Assembly: GCF_002252505.1 (NCBI RefSeq)
Contig: NZ_NNRL01000163.1
Coordinates: forward strand, 501,981-565,980
Length of the DNA: 64,000 nucleotides
Source of the DNA: Brucella grignonensis
Lineage (GTDB): Bacteria > Pseudomonadota > Alphaproteobacteria > Rhizobiales > Rhizobiaceae
Direction: 5' to 3'
This document shows, in pieces, positions 8,803-18,727 of this stretch (position 1 is its first letter; each line of letters opens with the position of its first letter). The notes under the pieces were generated by a model. It was not told where the DNA came from, made no database searches, and saw nothing but the letters and a program-made list of their open reading frames with translations. The position numbers were made by a program, and so were the translations under genes.

Positions 8803-10305
8803 TCAGCCCTGTTCCTGGCCCAATGGCACACTGCGGTCTCGCGAAGCAGACGGGGAGGGCGCATGAAGTGCGCCGCCCGACAACACTGCATCGGCAAAGC
8901 CTTCAATCGCTTCGGGACGTTTTGTCAGCGTCGCATGGATGGATTCAGCGGCAACCTTGCCGTCTTCCACCGATGCAACGGTCAGATCCTGACCGCCCGC
9001 AACGCAGTCGCCCCCCGCCCATATGCCCTCAACGGATGTGCGACGATCTTCATCGACGCTGATGCGTCCTTTGGAAAGCCCGATGCCAGACCCGGCAATT
9101 GGTTCGGGTTCAAACTTCTGGCCGATAGCCTTGAAGACCTGATCGGCTTCAAGAAGGAGATATTCGCCGGTGCCGGAAAGCTTGCCGTGCTCAGCAGCGG
9201 TATATTCAAAGACCACGGCATTGACCGTGCCGTCTTCGTTCCGCTCAAGGGCATGCGGCTGCAACCAATGACGGATCACCACGCCATGAATCTGCGCCAG
9301 TTCCTGCTCATAGGCGCTGGCATTCATGTTTTCCTGACCGCGACGATAGACGATGGTGACGTTTTCAGCGCCAAGCTTCTTGGTCTGAATGGCAACGTCT
9401 ACCGCCGTCATGCCGCCGCCGATCACTACCACATTGCGGCCAACGGGGAGGGACGAGAGGTCTTTTGCCTGACGCAGATTGGCGATGTAATCGACCGCAT
9501 CGATCACGTTGGGCGCATCTTCGCCCGCAAGCGCCAGATCGTTGACGCCTGGCATGCCCATGCCGAGGAAAACTGCATCATAGCCAGCCTTCAGCGCTTC
9601 AATGGTGATGTCCTGACCGAGCGTCTGGTTATATTCGATATTGATCGCGCCGATTTTCAGCACGAATTCAAGTTCGCGCTGGGCGAAATTATTGACTGTC
9701 TTATAGGCGGCAATACCATATTCATTGAGACCGCCGCCCTTGGGCCGCGCCTCAAAAATCGTCACCTGGTGCCCATACATCGCAAGGCGATGTGCAGCGG
9801 AGATACCTGCCGGGCCCGCGCCAACGATTGCGATGTACTTGCCGGTTTCGGGTGCGCGCTTGAATGGATGATTGCCGGTTTCCATCAGAACATCGGTGGC
9901 ATAGCGCTGCAATTCGCCAATCTTGACCGGCTTGCCTTCCGAAGTTTCGCGAACACACACTTCTTCGCAGAGCGTTTCGGTCGGGCAGACGCGGGCGCAC
10001 ATGCCACCCAGAATGTTTTCTGAAAGAATGGTCTTTGCGGCACCGATTGCATTGCCCGTGTTAATTTGGCGAATGAAACGCGGAATATCGATGCTGGTCG
10101 GGCATGCATTCATGCAGGGCGCATCATAGCAATAATAGCAGCGGTCGGATTCAACGAGGGCTTCATGCTTGTTCAGCGGCGGATGCAGATCATCGAAAAC
10201 ATGCGCATAGTCGGCCTTCTCAAGCCGCGAGCCGTGAATATCAGGCCCGTTCGCATGTCCCGGATTATCGACTGCATCAATAGGCAAATTCTCTGCTGAT
10301 CTCAT
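8803..10305 (-). CDS. preT: NAD-dependent dihydropyrimidine dehydrogenase, subunit PreT
   Basis: About 500 residues, the NADH-oxidising FAD/Fe-S subunit, homologous to the glutamate synthase small chain. Seen: N-terminal cysteine clusters CYYCYDAPCMNACP and CARVCPTETLCEEVC for two 4Fe-4S centres, the FAD fold IVGAGPAGISAA, the NAD fold VVVIGGGMTAVDVA, and the late AGGDCVAGG FAD contact. The start at 10305 (MRSAENL) is chosen over in-frame starts 9 and 51 bases upstream because GGGAG lies 9 bases before it. It leads the preTA operon. The C-terminal 30 residues look low-complexity and poorly conserved. Confidence 0.92.
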   Translation of the reverse strand: MRSAENLPIDAVDNPGHANGPDIHGSRLEKADYAHVFDDLHPPLNKHEALVESDRCYYCYDAPCMNACPTSIDIPRFIRQINTGNAIGAAKTILSENILGGMCARVCPTETLCEEVCVRETSEGKPVKIGELQRYATDVLMETGNHPFKRAPETGKYIAIVGAGPAGISAAHRLAMYGHQVTIFEARPKGGGLNEYGIAAYKTVNNFAQRELEFVLKIGAINIEYNQTLGQDITIEALKAGYDAVFLGMGMPGVNDLALAGEDAPNVIDAVDYIANLRQAKDLSSLPVGRNVVVIGGGMTAVDVAIQTKKLGAENVTIVYRRGQENMNASAYEQELAQIHGVVIRHWLQPHALERNEDGTVNAVVFEYTAAEHGKLSGTGEYLLLEADQVFKAIGQKFEPEPIAGSGIGLSKGRISVDEDRRTSVEGIWAGGDCVAGGQDLTVASVEDGKVAAESIHATLTKRPEAIEGFADAVLSGGALHAPSPSASRDRSVPLGQEQG

Positions 10306-10489
10306 CGATCGCATCTCCCATTTTTGCTTGTTAAGGCGCGGGTTCCCTTTGCGCACCTTGAACTCTGTTCCGGGCTGCGATCTTTGCCGTCGCGTGGTGC
10401 CCGTTAATGACAGGATGACAGATTTTTACGGAAGGTCAAATTTTTTATCATCTGGTCAATTTATGAGGATTCCACACTACAAATGCAGA

Positions 10490-10519
10490 AAAGGCCCGGC
10501 TGTTAAAGCACGGGCCTTT
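10490..10519 (-). terminator. Hairpin terminator after the EamA gene
   Basis: AAAGGCCCG (10490-10498) and CGGGCCTTT (10511-10519) form a perfect 9-bp stem with a 12-base loop. It lies 23 bp past the EamA stop on the minus strand. The following U-tract on that strand is short, so termination may be weak. Confidence 0.6.
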
Positions 10520-10541
10520 AACATTCAGCTAAAACGCGAAA

Positions 10542-11474
10542 TCAAAGAGGATCGGACTTGAGACCGCCCGGTGTTGCTTCCGAAGCGGGGAACGTTTGGA
10601 CTTCTTTAGGCAGTGCGGGGCGTGAACTCAGCACCAGAGCGCAGCCCGTAATGATGACAGCAGCACCGACAAACTGGATTAGGGAAAGCTGTTCTTTGAG
10701 GAACACGGCACCGACCAGAACCGCGATGACTGTTACCACGAATTCAACGCTGATGGCTTTTGTCGGCCCGACATTTCCAACCAGTTTGAAATAAAGCACA
10801 TAGGTGAGGGCGCTCATGACGCAGGCAGAGATCAGCAGATATACAAAATCAATCATCCCCGGCATGGCTGGCACGGGAACGGCGAAGATCAGTGGCAGAC
10901 TCAATACGCCGCCAAACACGAAAGCGCCGATGGTGGTTTCCCATGAGCCGGTGCCGGAAAGACGACGGCTGGCATAATTGCTGCCGAAAGCTGCCGAGAA
11001 ACACGAGAAAAGCACCGCAACACAGCCCATCACGAATGCAGGCGTAACCGCAACAGCCGGGAAGCCGACCAGAAGCACAATGCCGGTCACGCCGAGGAGC
11101 AGACCGATCAGGCCACGCGAGGTGATGCGTTCAAGACCCCAAAGCTGGCTGATGACCATCGAGAAAAGCGGAATGGATGCGACGCAGATCGCGGCCATTG
11201 CGGTGCCGATCAGCGGCGTGCCGTAGGAAAGGCCGATCAGCTGGCCCGCAACCGTGGTTGCACCGACGACGGCGAAGGGTTTCCAGCCGGCATGAAAATT
11301 GAGCCTGCGTCCGGAGAGTTTCGCGATTGCAAAAAGCGTTCCGGCGGCAATGAAGGAGCGGAATGCAACCGCACCAGCCCAGCCAAAGGCTTCGACCACG
11401 CGCAGTACCACGAGGAACGAAAGCCCCCATGCTACGGCAAGAAAAATATAAGTCGCGACGTCTCTGGGTTTCAT
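10542..11474 (-). CDS. EamA/DMT-superfamily membrane transporter
   Basis: A 310-residue inner-membrane protein with ten predicted helices arranged as two EamA repeats (about residues 8-140 and 150-285). The pattern FRSFIAAGTLFAIAKL in the first repeat and EFVVTVIAVLVGAVFLKEQLSLIQFVGAAVIITGC in the second, with its conserved Glu before a helix, is typical. Members export metabolites, amino acids or drugs; nothing in sequence or context shows the substrate. It is a single gene with its own hairpin terminator. Confidence 0.85.
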   Translation of the reverse strand: MKPRDVATYIFLAVAWGLSFLVVLRVVEAFGWAGAVAFRSFIAAGTLFAIAKLSGRRLNFHAGWKPFAVVGATTVAGQLIGLSYGTPLIGTAMAAICVASIPLFSMVISQLWGLERITSRGLIGLLLGVTGIVLLVGFPAVAVTPAFVMGCVAVLFSCFSAAFGSNYASRRLSGTGSWETTIGAFVFGGVLSLPLIFAVPVPAMPGMIDFVYLLISACVMSALTYVLYFKLVGNVGPTKAISVEFVVTVIAVLVGAVFLKEQLSLIQFVGAAVIITGCALVLSSRPALPKEVQTFPASEATPGGLKSDPL

Positions 11475-11588
11475 GCCGATAGGCCTTAATAATGCTGTTG
11501 GATTATCGACTATCTCATAAGGGCGAAAAGCAAAAACCTTTTCACACTGCTTCCGATGCCATTTTGGCCAATATTAACTATATTGAAA

Positions 11589-12062
11589 TTATGCCGTTTT
11601 TGCAGCGGCATTTTCTGCCGCTTTTTGGGCGGCCGCAGCACCGATATTGGCAAAGAAACGATCCGCGACCTTGCGGGCAACCGAGCCGAGCAGTTTCGAG
11701 CCGAGCTGGGCGATCTTGCCACTCGCATCACCCCTGATTGAGTAAGTGAGGATCGTGCCGTCGCCGTCTGTGGTCAGCGTCACGTCCGTATCACCATGGG
11801 CGAAGCCCGCAATGGAACCTTCACCGCGTCCAGAGATCGTATAGGAGGCGGGCGGGTTCATGTTGGAAAGTTCGAGCATGCCGTGAAAGCGAACTTTAAG
11901 CACGCCGAGACTGACTTTCAGCGCTGCCCGTATTTCCGTGTCCGACAGACGTTCGAGATCTTCGCAGCCTGGAATGCAGTTTTTCAGCGTCTCAATGTCG
12001 TTGAGCGCGTCCCAAACGGCCTGCCGGGGGGCTGCAATTCTCTCTTCTCCGACGAGGTCCAT
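11589..12062 (-). CDS. CoxG-like SRPBCC-domain protein
   Basis: A 157-residue protein of the CO dehydrogenase subunit G family. It has the START/Bet v1 fold pattern GEERIAAPRQAVWDALNDIETLKNCIPGCEDL at the N-terminus, then FHGMLELSN and a C-terminal helix with an Ala-rich tail. CoxG proteins help maturation or membrane anchoring of molybdenum hydroxylases, but no CoxSML-type hydroxylase genes are near, so this copy is an orphan and its role is unknown. A single gene between EamA and pgi. Confidence 0.85.
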   Translation of the reverse strand: MDLVGEERIAAPRQAVWDALNDIETLKNCIPGCEDLERLSDTEIRAALKVSLGVLKVRFHGMLELSNMNPPASYTISGRGEGSIAGFAHGDTDVTLTTDGDGTILTYSIRGDASGKIAQLGSKLLGSVARKVADRFFANIGAAAAQKAAENAAAKTA

Positions 12063-12215
12063 GTTTTAATCTCGCTCCTATCAATCTAAATTGATCAATA
12101 TGCGTATATGGAGCTGCATCCAAATGAAAAATTTCTGTAATTTAATTGGTGCACTTCTCCACTAAAATGCTCTATTAAGACAATTAAATCGATTTGATTG
12201 ACCGGGAGTACCATC

Positions 12216-13865
12216 ATGGCAAGAGACGCGGCGAAGCTTGAAGCAACGGTCGCAAAGCTGAAAAAGCACTGGACGGACACTGCACCAAAGGACATGCGTG
12301 CTGCATTCAAAGCCGATCCTGGCCGTTTTGAGCGTTATTCGCTTGTCCTCGATGATCTTTTGTTTGACTGGTCGAAAGCTCGTGTCAATGACGAGACGGT
12401 TGCGCTTCTGACTGAAGTGGCCAAGGCCGCTGATGTGGAAGGTCGTCGCGCTGCAATGTTTGCAGGCGAGCACATCAACAACACCGAAGATCGCGCTGTG
12501 TTGCATGTTGCCCTTCGCGACACCACGTCCAAGGAAGTGCTGGTCGATGGCCATAATGTCCTGCCGGATGTGAAGGAAGTGCTCGACCGTATGGCCGCCT
12601 TCTCCGATGGCATCCGTTCAGGCTCGATCAAGGGTGCGACCGGCAAGAAGATCACGGATATCGTCAATATCGGTATCGGCGGTTCAGATCTTGGCCCGGT
12701 CATGGCAACGATCGCGCTTTCGCCTTACCATGATGGCCCACGCGCCCATTATGTCTCGAACATCGACGGCGCACACATTGCCGACACGCTGAATGCGCTT
12801 GATCCGGCAACGACGCTCATCATCGTCGCCTCCAAAACCTTCACCACCATCGAAACCATGACCAATGCGCAGACCGCGCGCAAATGGATTGCCGATGCAC
12901 TGGGTGAAGACGCAGTTGGCGCGCATTTTGCTGCCGTCTCGACCGCTCTTGATAAGGTTGCAGCATTCGGTATCGGCGAAGAACGCGTCTTTGGCTTCTG
13001 GGACTGGGTTGGCGGTCGCTATTCGGTGTGGTCGGCCATTGGCCTGCCGGTGATGATCGCGATTGGTGCAGACAATTTCCGCAAATTCCTTGCGGGCGCG
13101 CATTCGATGGACGTGCATTTCCGAGACGCACCGCTGGAAAAGAACCTGCCAATCTGGCTCGGTCTTATCGGCTACTGGCACCGCGCAATTTGTGGCTATG
13201 GTAGCCGCGCAGTCATCCCTTATGATCAGCGTCTGGCGCGTGTTCCAGCCTATCTCCAGCAGCTCGATATGGAATCCAACGGCAAGAGCGTGACGGTTGA
13301 TGGCAAGCCTGTTTCCGGCCCAACGGGTCCGGTTGTCTGGGGTGAGCCTGGTACCAACGGCCAGCACGCTTTCTTCCAGCTTCTGCATCAGGGCACAGAC
13401 ACTATTCCGCTCGAATTCATCGTTGCGGCAAAGGGCCATGAAAAGCACCTCGACCATCAGCACGAAATGCTGCTCGCCAACTGCCTTGCGCAGTCGGAAG
13501 CGCTGATGAAGGGCCGCACACTGGATGAAGCGCGTGCGCAGCTCAAGGCCAAGAACCTGCCCGATGCGGAAGTCGAGCGCATTGCACCGCACCGCGTGTT
13601 CTCGGGCAATCGCCCATCGCTGACACTTGTTCATGACAAGCTGGACCCGTTTGCATTTGGTCGCCTGATCGCCCTCTACGAACATCGCGTGTTCGTGGAA
13701 GCGCAGATTTTCGGCATCAATGCATTTGATCAGTGGGGCGTGGAGCTTGGCAAAGAACTGGCAACCGAGCTTCTGCCGGTGGTTTCCGGCGCTGAATCTG
13801 CTGAAGGCAAAGATGCTTCGACAATAGGTCTCGTTGCCCATTTGCATGCACGCCGCAAAGCCTGA
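12216..13865 (+). CDS. pgi: Glucose-6-phosphate isomerase
   Basis: A 549-residue cytosolic enzyme interconverting glucose-6-phosphate and fructose-6-phosphate, full length for the bacterial family. Motifs seen: GIGGSDLGP (phosphate binding), the signature [29 protein letters not shown], catalytic Glu in [19 protein letters not shown], and the C-terminal [10 protein letters not shown] with the catalytic Lys. ATG 12216 is preferred because GGGAG at 12203-12207 sits 8 bases upstream; an in-frame ATG-like start 18 bases earlier has no such site. Followed by a strong terminator, so monocistronic. Confidence 0.97.
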   Translation: MARDAAKLEATVAKLKKHWTDTAPKDMRAAFKADPGRFERYSLVLDDLLFDWSKARVNDETVALLTEVAKAADVEGRRAAMFAGEHINNTEDRAVLHVALRDTTSKEVLVDGHNVLPDVKEVLDRMAAFSDGIRSGSIKGATGKKITDIVNIGIGGSDLGPVMATIALSPYHDGPRAHYVSNIDGAHIADTLNALDPATTLIIVASKTFTTIETMTNAQTARKWIADALGEDAVGAHFAAVSTALDKVAAFGIGEERVFGFWDWVGGRYSVWSAIGLPVMIAIGADNFRKFLAGAHSMDVHFRDAPLEKNLPIWLGLIGYWHRAICGYGSRAVIPYDQRLARVPAYLQQLDMESNGKSVTVDGKPVSGPTGPVVWGEPGTNGQHAFFQLLHQGTDTIPLEFIVAAKGHEKHLDHQHEMLLANCLAQSEALMKGRTLDEARAQLKAKNLPDAEVERIAPHRVFSGNRPSLTLVHDKLDPFAFGRLIALYEHRVFVEAQIFGINAFDQWGVELGKELATELLPVVSGAESAEGKDASTIGLVAHLHARRKA

Positions 13866-13890
13866 TACTACAAACAGGTGGATAAGGATA

Positions 13891-13919
13891 AAGCCGGGTT
13901 TCACACCCGGCTTTTTTTT
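13891..13919 (+). terminator. Rho-independent terminator of pgi
   Basis: AAGCCGGGT (13891-13899), a five-base loop, ACCCGGCTT (13905-13913) and a run of eight T bases. It lies 25 bp after the pgi stop codon. Confidence 0.92.
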
Positions 13920-13983
13920 CGGCTAGGAATAACATTCTGGCCTGATGTGCTGCCTAATGTACTGAATGAAAATGGGAACTGAA

Positions 13984-15045
13984 ATGAAGACCGAGATTAT
14001 CAAATTTGCCGGCGACGTACCGGGTAACGCCATTGAACTGCGTGTGCTGCGTTTTGCAGGCAAAGACAGTGATGCGCCGACCGCCTATCTGCAATCCTCG
14101 CTGCATGGCGGTGAATTGCCGGGACAGGCCGCTTTGCATTTTCTCGTGCCGATGTTGAAAAAAGCATCTGACGAAGGTCGCATTCTCGGCAATGTCACGG
14201 TTGTCCCACAGGCGAATCCGATTGGCTCGAACCAGTGGCAGGCACATCAGCATCTTGGTCGCTTCGAGTTTTTCTCGGCGGTCAATTTCAACCGCGCTTT
14301 CCCGCTTCTGCCGGATTTCAACACAAGTGAGTTGCCGGGCCCGGATGCCCCTGTTTCTCTTGCACAGCGCCTCAAGGGTACACTTCTCAAGCTTGCCCTT
14401 GAAAACGATATCGTGCTTGATCTCCATTGCGATGATGAAAGCGAAAACTACGTCTATATCGCAAAGGAATTCGTGGAAGACATGAAGGATCTGGCCGTGG
14501 CGCTCGGTTCGACCGCGATCCTTGCATGGGACACGACAGCAGACGCTGCGTTCGAGGAAGCCTGTGCGCATCCGGTTCTGCAAATGCCTGCTGACAAGCG
14601 CAATATGAAGCGCCGCGCTGTAACCACAGTTGAATTCCGTGGCTTGAGCGATGTCTATGCTGATATGGGCAAAGGTGACGCGGAAGGTCTTTACAAGTTC
14701 CTCGTTTATCGTGGCGTGATTGTCGATGAAAGCGTGAAACTCGATCTCGATTATAAGGGGTTGATTACGCCGCTGGAAAACGTGGAAATGCTGCGTGCGC
14801 CGGAAGGCGGCATGGTGCTTTATCACGTCGTTCCGGGTGATGTGATTGAAGCAGGTGCAAAGCTCGTCACTGTCGTCACGAAGCCGGGCGAGCCGGAAGG
14901 CGACATCACATTGACCGCACCGCAGGCAGGTCGCATTCTCACCCGCCGTTCGCTGCGCTATGTTCGCCGTGGCGACGATCTTCTGAAACTGCTTGCGGCC
15001 AAGCCGTCGGCAGTCAAAAAGCGCGCCGGCGCGCTCGAAGCATGA
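13984..15045 (+). CDS. Succinylglutamate desuccinylase/aspartoacylase-family hydrolase
   Basis: About 353 residues, a zinc-dependent M14-type deacylase. Zinc ligands are seen in SSLHGGELPGQAA (H..E) and later in DLHCDDES; a VEFRG segment carries a likely catalytic Glu. The C-terminal part (PEGGMVLYHVVPGDVIEAGAKLV) resembles a biotinyl-lipoyl-like beta barrel found in this family. The start could also be an ATG 12 or 18 bases upstream. It overlaps the following HAD phosphatase by ATGA, so the two act together; substrate (an N-acyl amino acid) is inferred at family level only. Confidence 0.85.
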   Translation: MKTEIIKFAGDVPGNAIELRVLRFAGKDSDAPTAYLQSSLHGGELPGQAALHFLVPMLKKASDEGRILGNVTVVPQANPIGSNQWQAHQHLGRFEFFSAVNFNRAFPLLPDFNTSELPGPDAPVSLAQRLKGTLLKLALENDIVLDLHCDDESENYVYIAKEFVEDMKDLAVALGSTAILAWDTTADAAFEEACAHPVLQMPADKRNMKRRAVTTVEFRGLSDVYADMGKGDAEGLYKFLVYRGVIVDESVKLDLDYKGLITPLENVEMLRAPEGGMVLYHVVPGDVIEAGAKLVTVVTKPGEPEGDITLTAPQAGRILTRRSLRYVRRGDDLLKLLAAKPSAVKKRAGALEA

Positions 15046-15770
15046 GTGCTGCGTTTGGCTCAGAAAAGCTGAAAGCGATCCGTGCCATCCTGTTCGACAA
15101 GGATGGCACTCTGATCGATTTCGACCGCACATGGTTTGCCATATCGTGGAACCTCGCACAGCGCACCGCCAATGGCGATGAGCATCGCGCGCGCTCGTTA
15201 CTTGATGCTGGTGGTTATGACTGGAAAGCTTCGCGTTTTCGCGCCAATTCGGTGATTGCAGCCGGAACGATCGAAGACATCGTGCAGCTCTGGCATCCAG
15301 ATCTTGATGAGGCCGGTTTCAGGGCCAAGATTAGCGAATTCGACGCTTATACAGTTGCCGAAGGTGCCCGTTCTGCTGTGGCGATTGAAGGCTTGCGGGA
15401 AACATTGGAAACCCTGCGCGAAATGGGGTTCATCCTTGGCATCGCTACCAATGATTCTGAAGCGGGTGCTCATGCAACCGCAAAGGCCTTAGGCATTGAT
15501 CACTTCTTCGATGTGGTGATTGGTTATGATACAGCTGCACGTCCCAAGCCTTATCCAGATCCGCTGCTCTATTTTGCAGAAAAAGTCGGCCTTGAACCAA
15601 GCGCCATCGCGATGGTCGGCGACAATCTGCACGATCTTGAAACGGCACAGGCTGCGAAGGCCGGTCTTGCTGTCGGTGTTCTTTCCGGCAACAGCCCGCG
15701 CGAAGCACTGGAGCCTCACGCCGATGTGGTGCTTGACTCCATCGCAGGCTTGCCCGACTTGCTCAAATGA
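15042..15770 (+). CDS. HAD-family hydrolase (phosphoglycolate phosphatase-like)
   Basis: A 242-residue haloacid dehalogenase-fold phosphatase. Motif I is LFDKDGTLIDFD (nucleophile Asp), motif II is GIATND, motif III the Lys in ARPKPYPDP, and motif IV AMVGDNLHDLETAQAAKAG. The helical cap between motifs I and II places it in subfamily I (Gph/PGP type). It is translationally coupled to the preceding deacylase by a 4-bp overlap. Its 3-prime end overlaps the convergent alpha/beta hydrolase gene by 55 bp. The substrate is not predictable. Confidence 0.88.
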   Translation: MSAAFGSEKLKAIRAILFDKDGTLIDFDRTWFAISWNLAQRTANGDEHRARSLLDAGGYDWKASRFRANSVIAAGTIEDIVQLWHPDLDEAGFRAKISEFDAYTVAEGARSAVAIEGLRETLETLREMGFILGIATNDSEAGAHATAKALGIDHFFDVVIGYDTAARPKPYPDPLLYFAEKVGLEPSAIAMVGDNLHDLETAQAAKAGLAVGVLSGNSPREALEPHADVVLDSIAGLPDLLK

Positions 15771-16624
15771 TCCTTACTGGATGGTGAAATGCCATCCAGC
15801 AGCCATTCTGTCATTTCCGGCCACAGACTTTGTGTAAATCGTGAACGGAAAAAGCCAAGATGACCGATCGGCTGGCCGCCGGTATCTGCTGGTGAATACC
15901 AGCGCTGCTCAATCGGCGCGCTGGTGTGATAGTTGAGAAAGTGGCTGACCGCACGCCGCGTTCCCCACGGATCGTCTTCCAGCCCTATGGACAGAATGGG
16001 TATTTTGACCTGAGCAACAAGATCGGCAGCACCAAGTTGCGGATCATCAAAAAAATAGTTTTTCATGCGGCACCACCGCGCCCAATCCCGGAATACCGAG
16101 CCTGGAATTGGCTCGCCATTCATCCAGCGCGGCATACTAGGTGTGAGATAGGAGACCGGCACGCCGACAATGTTCATGCGCGGCCAGGCCCACCTATCAT
16201 CCAGAAGATGCATTGCACCCGACATGGTAGCCACCATGCCATAGCGCGAAAAGGCGTCGGAGCTTCCAGACACGCCGAGTGCCTGTCCGCCGAAGGATTG
16301 GCCTATGCCGACCATTTCATGTCTCGGCGCAACAGCTTGCAAACGATGGAGTGCTGCGGGGAAATCCTGTATGGCCCAATCCCTGAAACGGATCTCGGGC
16401 ACTGCCTTGCGGGCACGCCGCGAAGCTGCGACACCACGATAATCATAGGTGAGAACCGCGCGTGCACCTTTGGCAATCAGGTGCTTGGCGAAGGCTGCAT
16501 AAAAACCTTGCGGCACGGCTGTTGCCGATGAAATCAGCACCAATGGCTTCGTGCCAGCGCCATGAAAAAGCTGTCCGGAAAGCGGAAAGCCATCACTGGC
16601 CTCGAAGGTGATTTCTTCGATCAT
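15716..16624 (-). CDS. Alpha/beta hydrolase
   Basis: About 302 residues, alpha/beta-hydrolase fold. Seen: YDYRGVAASRR after an early strand, the nucleophile elbow GIGQSFGGQALG (Ser), a late acidic residue in SIGLEDDPWG, and a C-terminal His in GHLGFFRS. The family includes poorly characterised YheT/esterase-like proteins; the role is unknown. ATG 16624 is chosen because AAGGA lies 9 bases upstream; an upstream in-frame ATG at 16690 would add 22 poorly conserved residues. Its last 55 bp overlap the convergent HAD gene. Confidence 0.8.
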   Translation of the reverse strand: MIEEITFEASDGFPLSGQLFHGAGTKPLVLISSATAVPQGFYAAFAKHLIAKGARAVLTYDYRGVAASRRARKAVPEIRFRDWAIQDFPAALHRLQAVAPRHEMVGIGQSFGGQALGVSGSSDAFSRYGMVATMSGAMHLLDDRWAWPRMNIVGVPVSYLTPSMPRWMNGEPIPGSVFRDWARWCRMKNYFFDDPQLGAADLVAQVKIPILSIGLEDDPWGTRRAVSHFLNYHTSAPIEQRWYSPADTGGQPIGHLGFFRSRFTQSLWPEMTEWLLDGISPSSKDHLSKSGKPAMESSTTSA

Positions 16625-16708
16625 CGGTCCATTTCCTTCGACACAATGCTCCACCAGCTGCGGCTCGGCAGAGCCGCAGCTTGCGATCATCTAAAGTCTT
16701 GAGACTGT

Positions 16709-18436
16709 TTAATCTCTCAGTTCACGACGCAGAATCTTTCCGACATTGGTTTTCGGCAATGCATCGCGGAATTCCACTTCGCGTGGACGCTTGTAATTGG
16801 TGAGACGCTGGGCGCAGAAAGATTTCACATCTTCTTCTGTGAGGTTCGGATCGCGACGCACAACGTATAGCTTCACCACTTCGCCTGAATGCTCATTTGG
16901 GATGCCAACGGCAGCCGATTCCACAATGCCGGGATGCTCCGCAGCCACTTCTTCGATCTCATTTGGATAGACGTTGAAGCCGGAAACAAGGATCATGTCC
17001 TTCTTGCGGTCCACAATTTTGGTAAAACCGTTTTCATCCATGAAGCCCATATCGCCGGTGCGGAAGAAGCCGTCGGCCATGATGGCACGTTCGGTTTCAT
17101 CAGGCCGGTTCCAGTAGCCGAGCATAACCTGCGGACCACGCACACAGATTTCGCCGACCTCGCCGAGCGGCAGATCCTTGCCGTCATCATCGCGAATGAC
17201 GATATCCGTTGATGGCATTGGCAAGCCAATCGTGCCGCTGAATTCTGTCGCATCGAGCGCATTGGCGGAGGCAACGGGCGATGTTTCGGAAAGCCCATAA
17301 CCTTCCGTGATGTGACAGCCGGTCATTTCCTGCCAGCGTTCAGCAACGGGACGTTGCACAGCCATGCCGCCGCCGAGCGTGAGAATAAGCGGTTTGAAGT
17401 TGAGCGCCTTGAAATCGTCGTTGTTCATCAAACCGTTGAACAGGGTATTGAGGCCTGGAAAGATATGGAACGGATATTTTTGCAATTCTTTTACGAAGGC
17501 CGGAATATCGCGCGGGTTCGGAATGAGAATATTACGCGCACCAAGTTTGATGCCGATCATCGCGTTCACGGTGAGAGCAAAGATGTGATAGAGCGGCAGG
17601 GCGCAGACGAAGTTGAGTTCCTTCGGCTTACCTTTATTCTGGAATGCGACATCCATCCAGATATGCATCTGTTCGACATTGGCGAGAATATTGTTGTGGC
17701 TCAGCATCGCGCCCTTGGACACACCAGTTGTACCACCGGTATATTGCAGGAAGGCGAGATCGGAATTATTGACTGGAACCGGATTAAAAGACTTGCCGCG
17801 CCCCTGAGCCAGTGCATCCTTGAAGCGGACATGGTTTGGAATATTCCAGGCCGGCACCAGCTTTTTCACTTTGCGTACCACAAAATTGATGATGTGGCCT
17901 TTCAATCCATGCATATCACCCATGGAGGCAACGATAATGTTCGGCACATGAATTGAAGCGAGTGACTTCTGGACGGTCGCGGCAAAATTTTCGAGCACGA
18001 TCAGCGCTTTAGCGCCTGAGTCATTTAGCTGATGCTGAAGTTCGCGTGGCGTGTAAAGCGGATTGACGTTCACGACGACGAGGCCCGCCCGCAGGATTGC
18101 TGTAATCGCAATCGGATACTGCAGGATATTGGGCATCATCACTGCAACGCGATCGCCCTTGACCAGTCCCCGTGATTGAAGCCATGCGGCGAGCGCGCGG
18201 GAGTTTTCGTCCAGATCCTTATAGGACAGATCCTTGCCCATACAGGTAAAGGCTGGTCTGTCAGCGAACTGGCGGCACGCGGCGGAGATCATGTCACCAA
18301 TCGATGTGGCTTTGCTCAGATCAATCTCATGCGGCACGGCTTTCGGATAAGATTTCAGCCAAATCTTATTTGGTGCAGGCACAGTGGCTGTTGCCTCACT
18401 CGACGTGTTTTTAGTTTCGGTTGCTTTTTTCGCCAT
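16709..18436 (-). CDS. fadD: Long-chain fatty acid-CoA ligase (FadD type)
   Basis: A 575-residue acyl-activating enzyme that turns free fatty acids into acyl-CoA with ATP. It has the P-loop LQYTGGTTGVSKGAML, the motif GYGLSETSP, the hinge region FFRTGDMGFMDENGFTKIVDRKKD and the C-terminal catalytic Lys in KTNVGKILRREL. An N-terminal tail of about 25 Thr/Ala/Lys-rich residues precedes the conserved core. GGGGAGAAGG just before the ATG is a strong ribosome site. A single gene with a 290-bp upstream region; it feeds beta-oxidation or phospholipid synthesis at the inner membrane. Confidence 0.92.
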   Translation of the reverse strand: MAKKATETKNTSSEATATVPAPNKIWLKSYPKAVPHEIDLSKATSIGDMISAACRQFADRPAFTCMGKDLSYKDLDENSRALAAWLQSRGLVKGDRVAVMMPNILQYPIAITAILRAGLVVVNVNPLYTPRELQHQLNDSGAKALIVLENFAATVQKSLASIHVPNIIVASMGDMHGLKGHIINFVVRKVKKLVPAWNIPNHVRFKDALAQGRGKSFNPVPVNNSDLAFLQYTGGTTGVSKGAMLSHNNILANVEQMHIWMDVAFQNKGKPKELNFVCALPLYHIFALTVNAMIGIKLGARNILIPNPRDIPAFVKELQKYPFHIFPGLNTLFNGLMNNDDFKALNFKPLILTLGGGMAVQRPVAERWQEMTGCHITEGYGLSETSPVASANALDATEFSGTIGLPMPSTDIVIRDDDGKDLPLGEVGEICVRGPQVMLGYWNRPDETERAIMADGFFRTGDMGFMDENGFTKIVDRKKDMILVSGFNVYPNEIEEVAAEHPGIVESAAVGIPNEHSGEVVKLYVVRRDPNLTEEDVKSFCAQRLTNYKRPREVEFRDALPKTNVGKILRRELRD

Positions 18437-18727
18437 GCCTTCTCCCCGGATTGCTCCGTCCTTTGTTTGAGTAGCAAGCCCGCCACCCTTCTCCCAATGC
18501 TGCCTGGTCCAGAAAGACCGTTAGGCGCGCTCCTCAGAAATTAATGTGGGCGACTTTCGTCGTAATCGCAAGAGTTACATTGACGTAAGCGTAAATTAAA
18601 ATGCTGTTGGCCGTCTTTCCCAACTTGTTGGGTCAGGGTGTCGGTGCGCACAACGAACGCTCTGTTTCGGTGAACTTGTCCTCACTCTTCATTGGTAGGG
18701 CTGTCCCATCCCAATATCAGGTGGCTA
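18437..18727. other. Intergenic region upstream of fadD, with a small palindrome
   Basis: This 291-bp gap holds the fadD leader on the minus strand. CCCAAC-TT-GTTGGG (18619-18632) is a perfect inverted repeat that could be an operator about 185 bp upstream of fadD. No small ORF or RNA gene is evident. Confidence 0.4.

Noticed and set aside
8776-10023. 415-residue plus-strand frame over preT
   Set aside because: Antisense to preT with no recognised domain; the minus strand carries all Fe-S and nucleotide motifs.
12684-13904. 406-residue minus-strand frame over pgi
   Set aside because: Shadow of pgi; no motif and no ribosome site.
13954-15159. 401-residue minus-strand frame over the deacylase gene
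   Set aside because: Shadow frame; Cys/Arg/His-rich composition and no family match.
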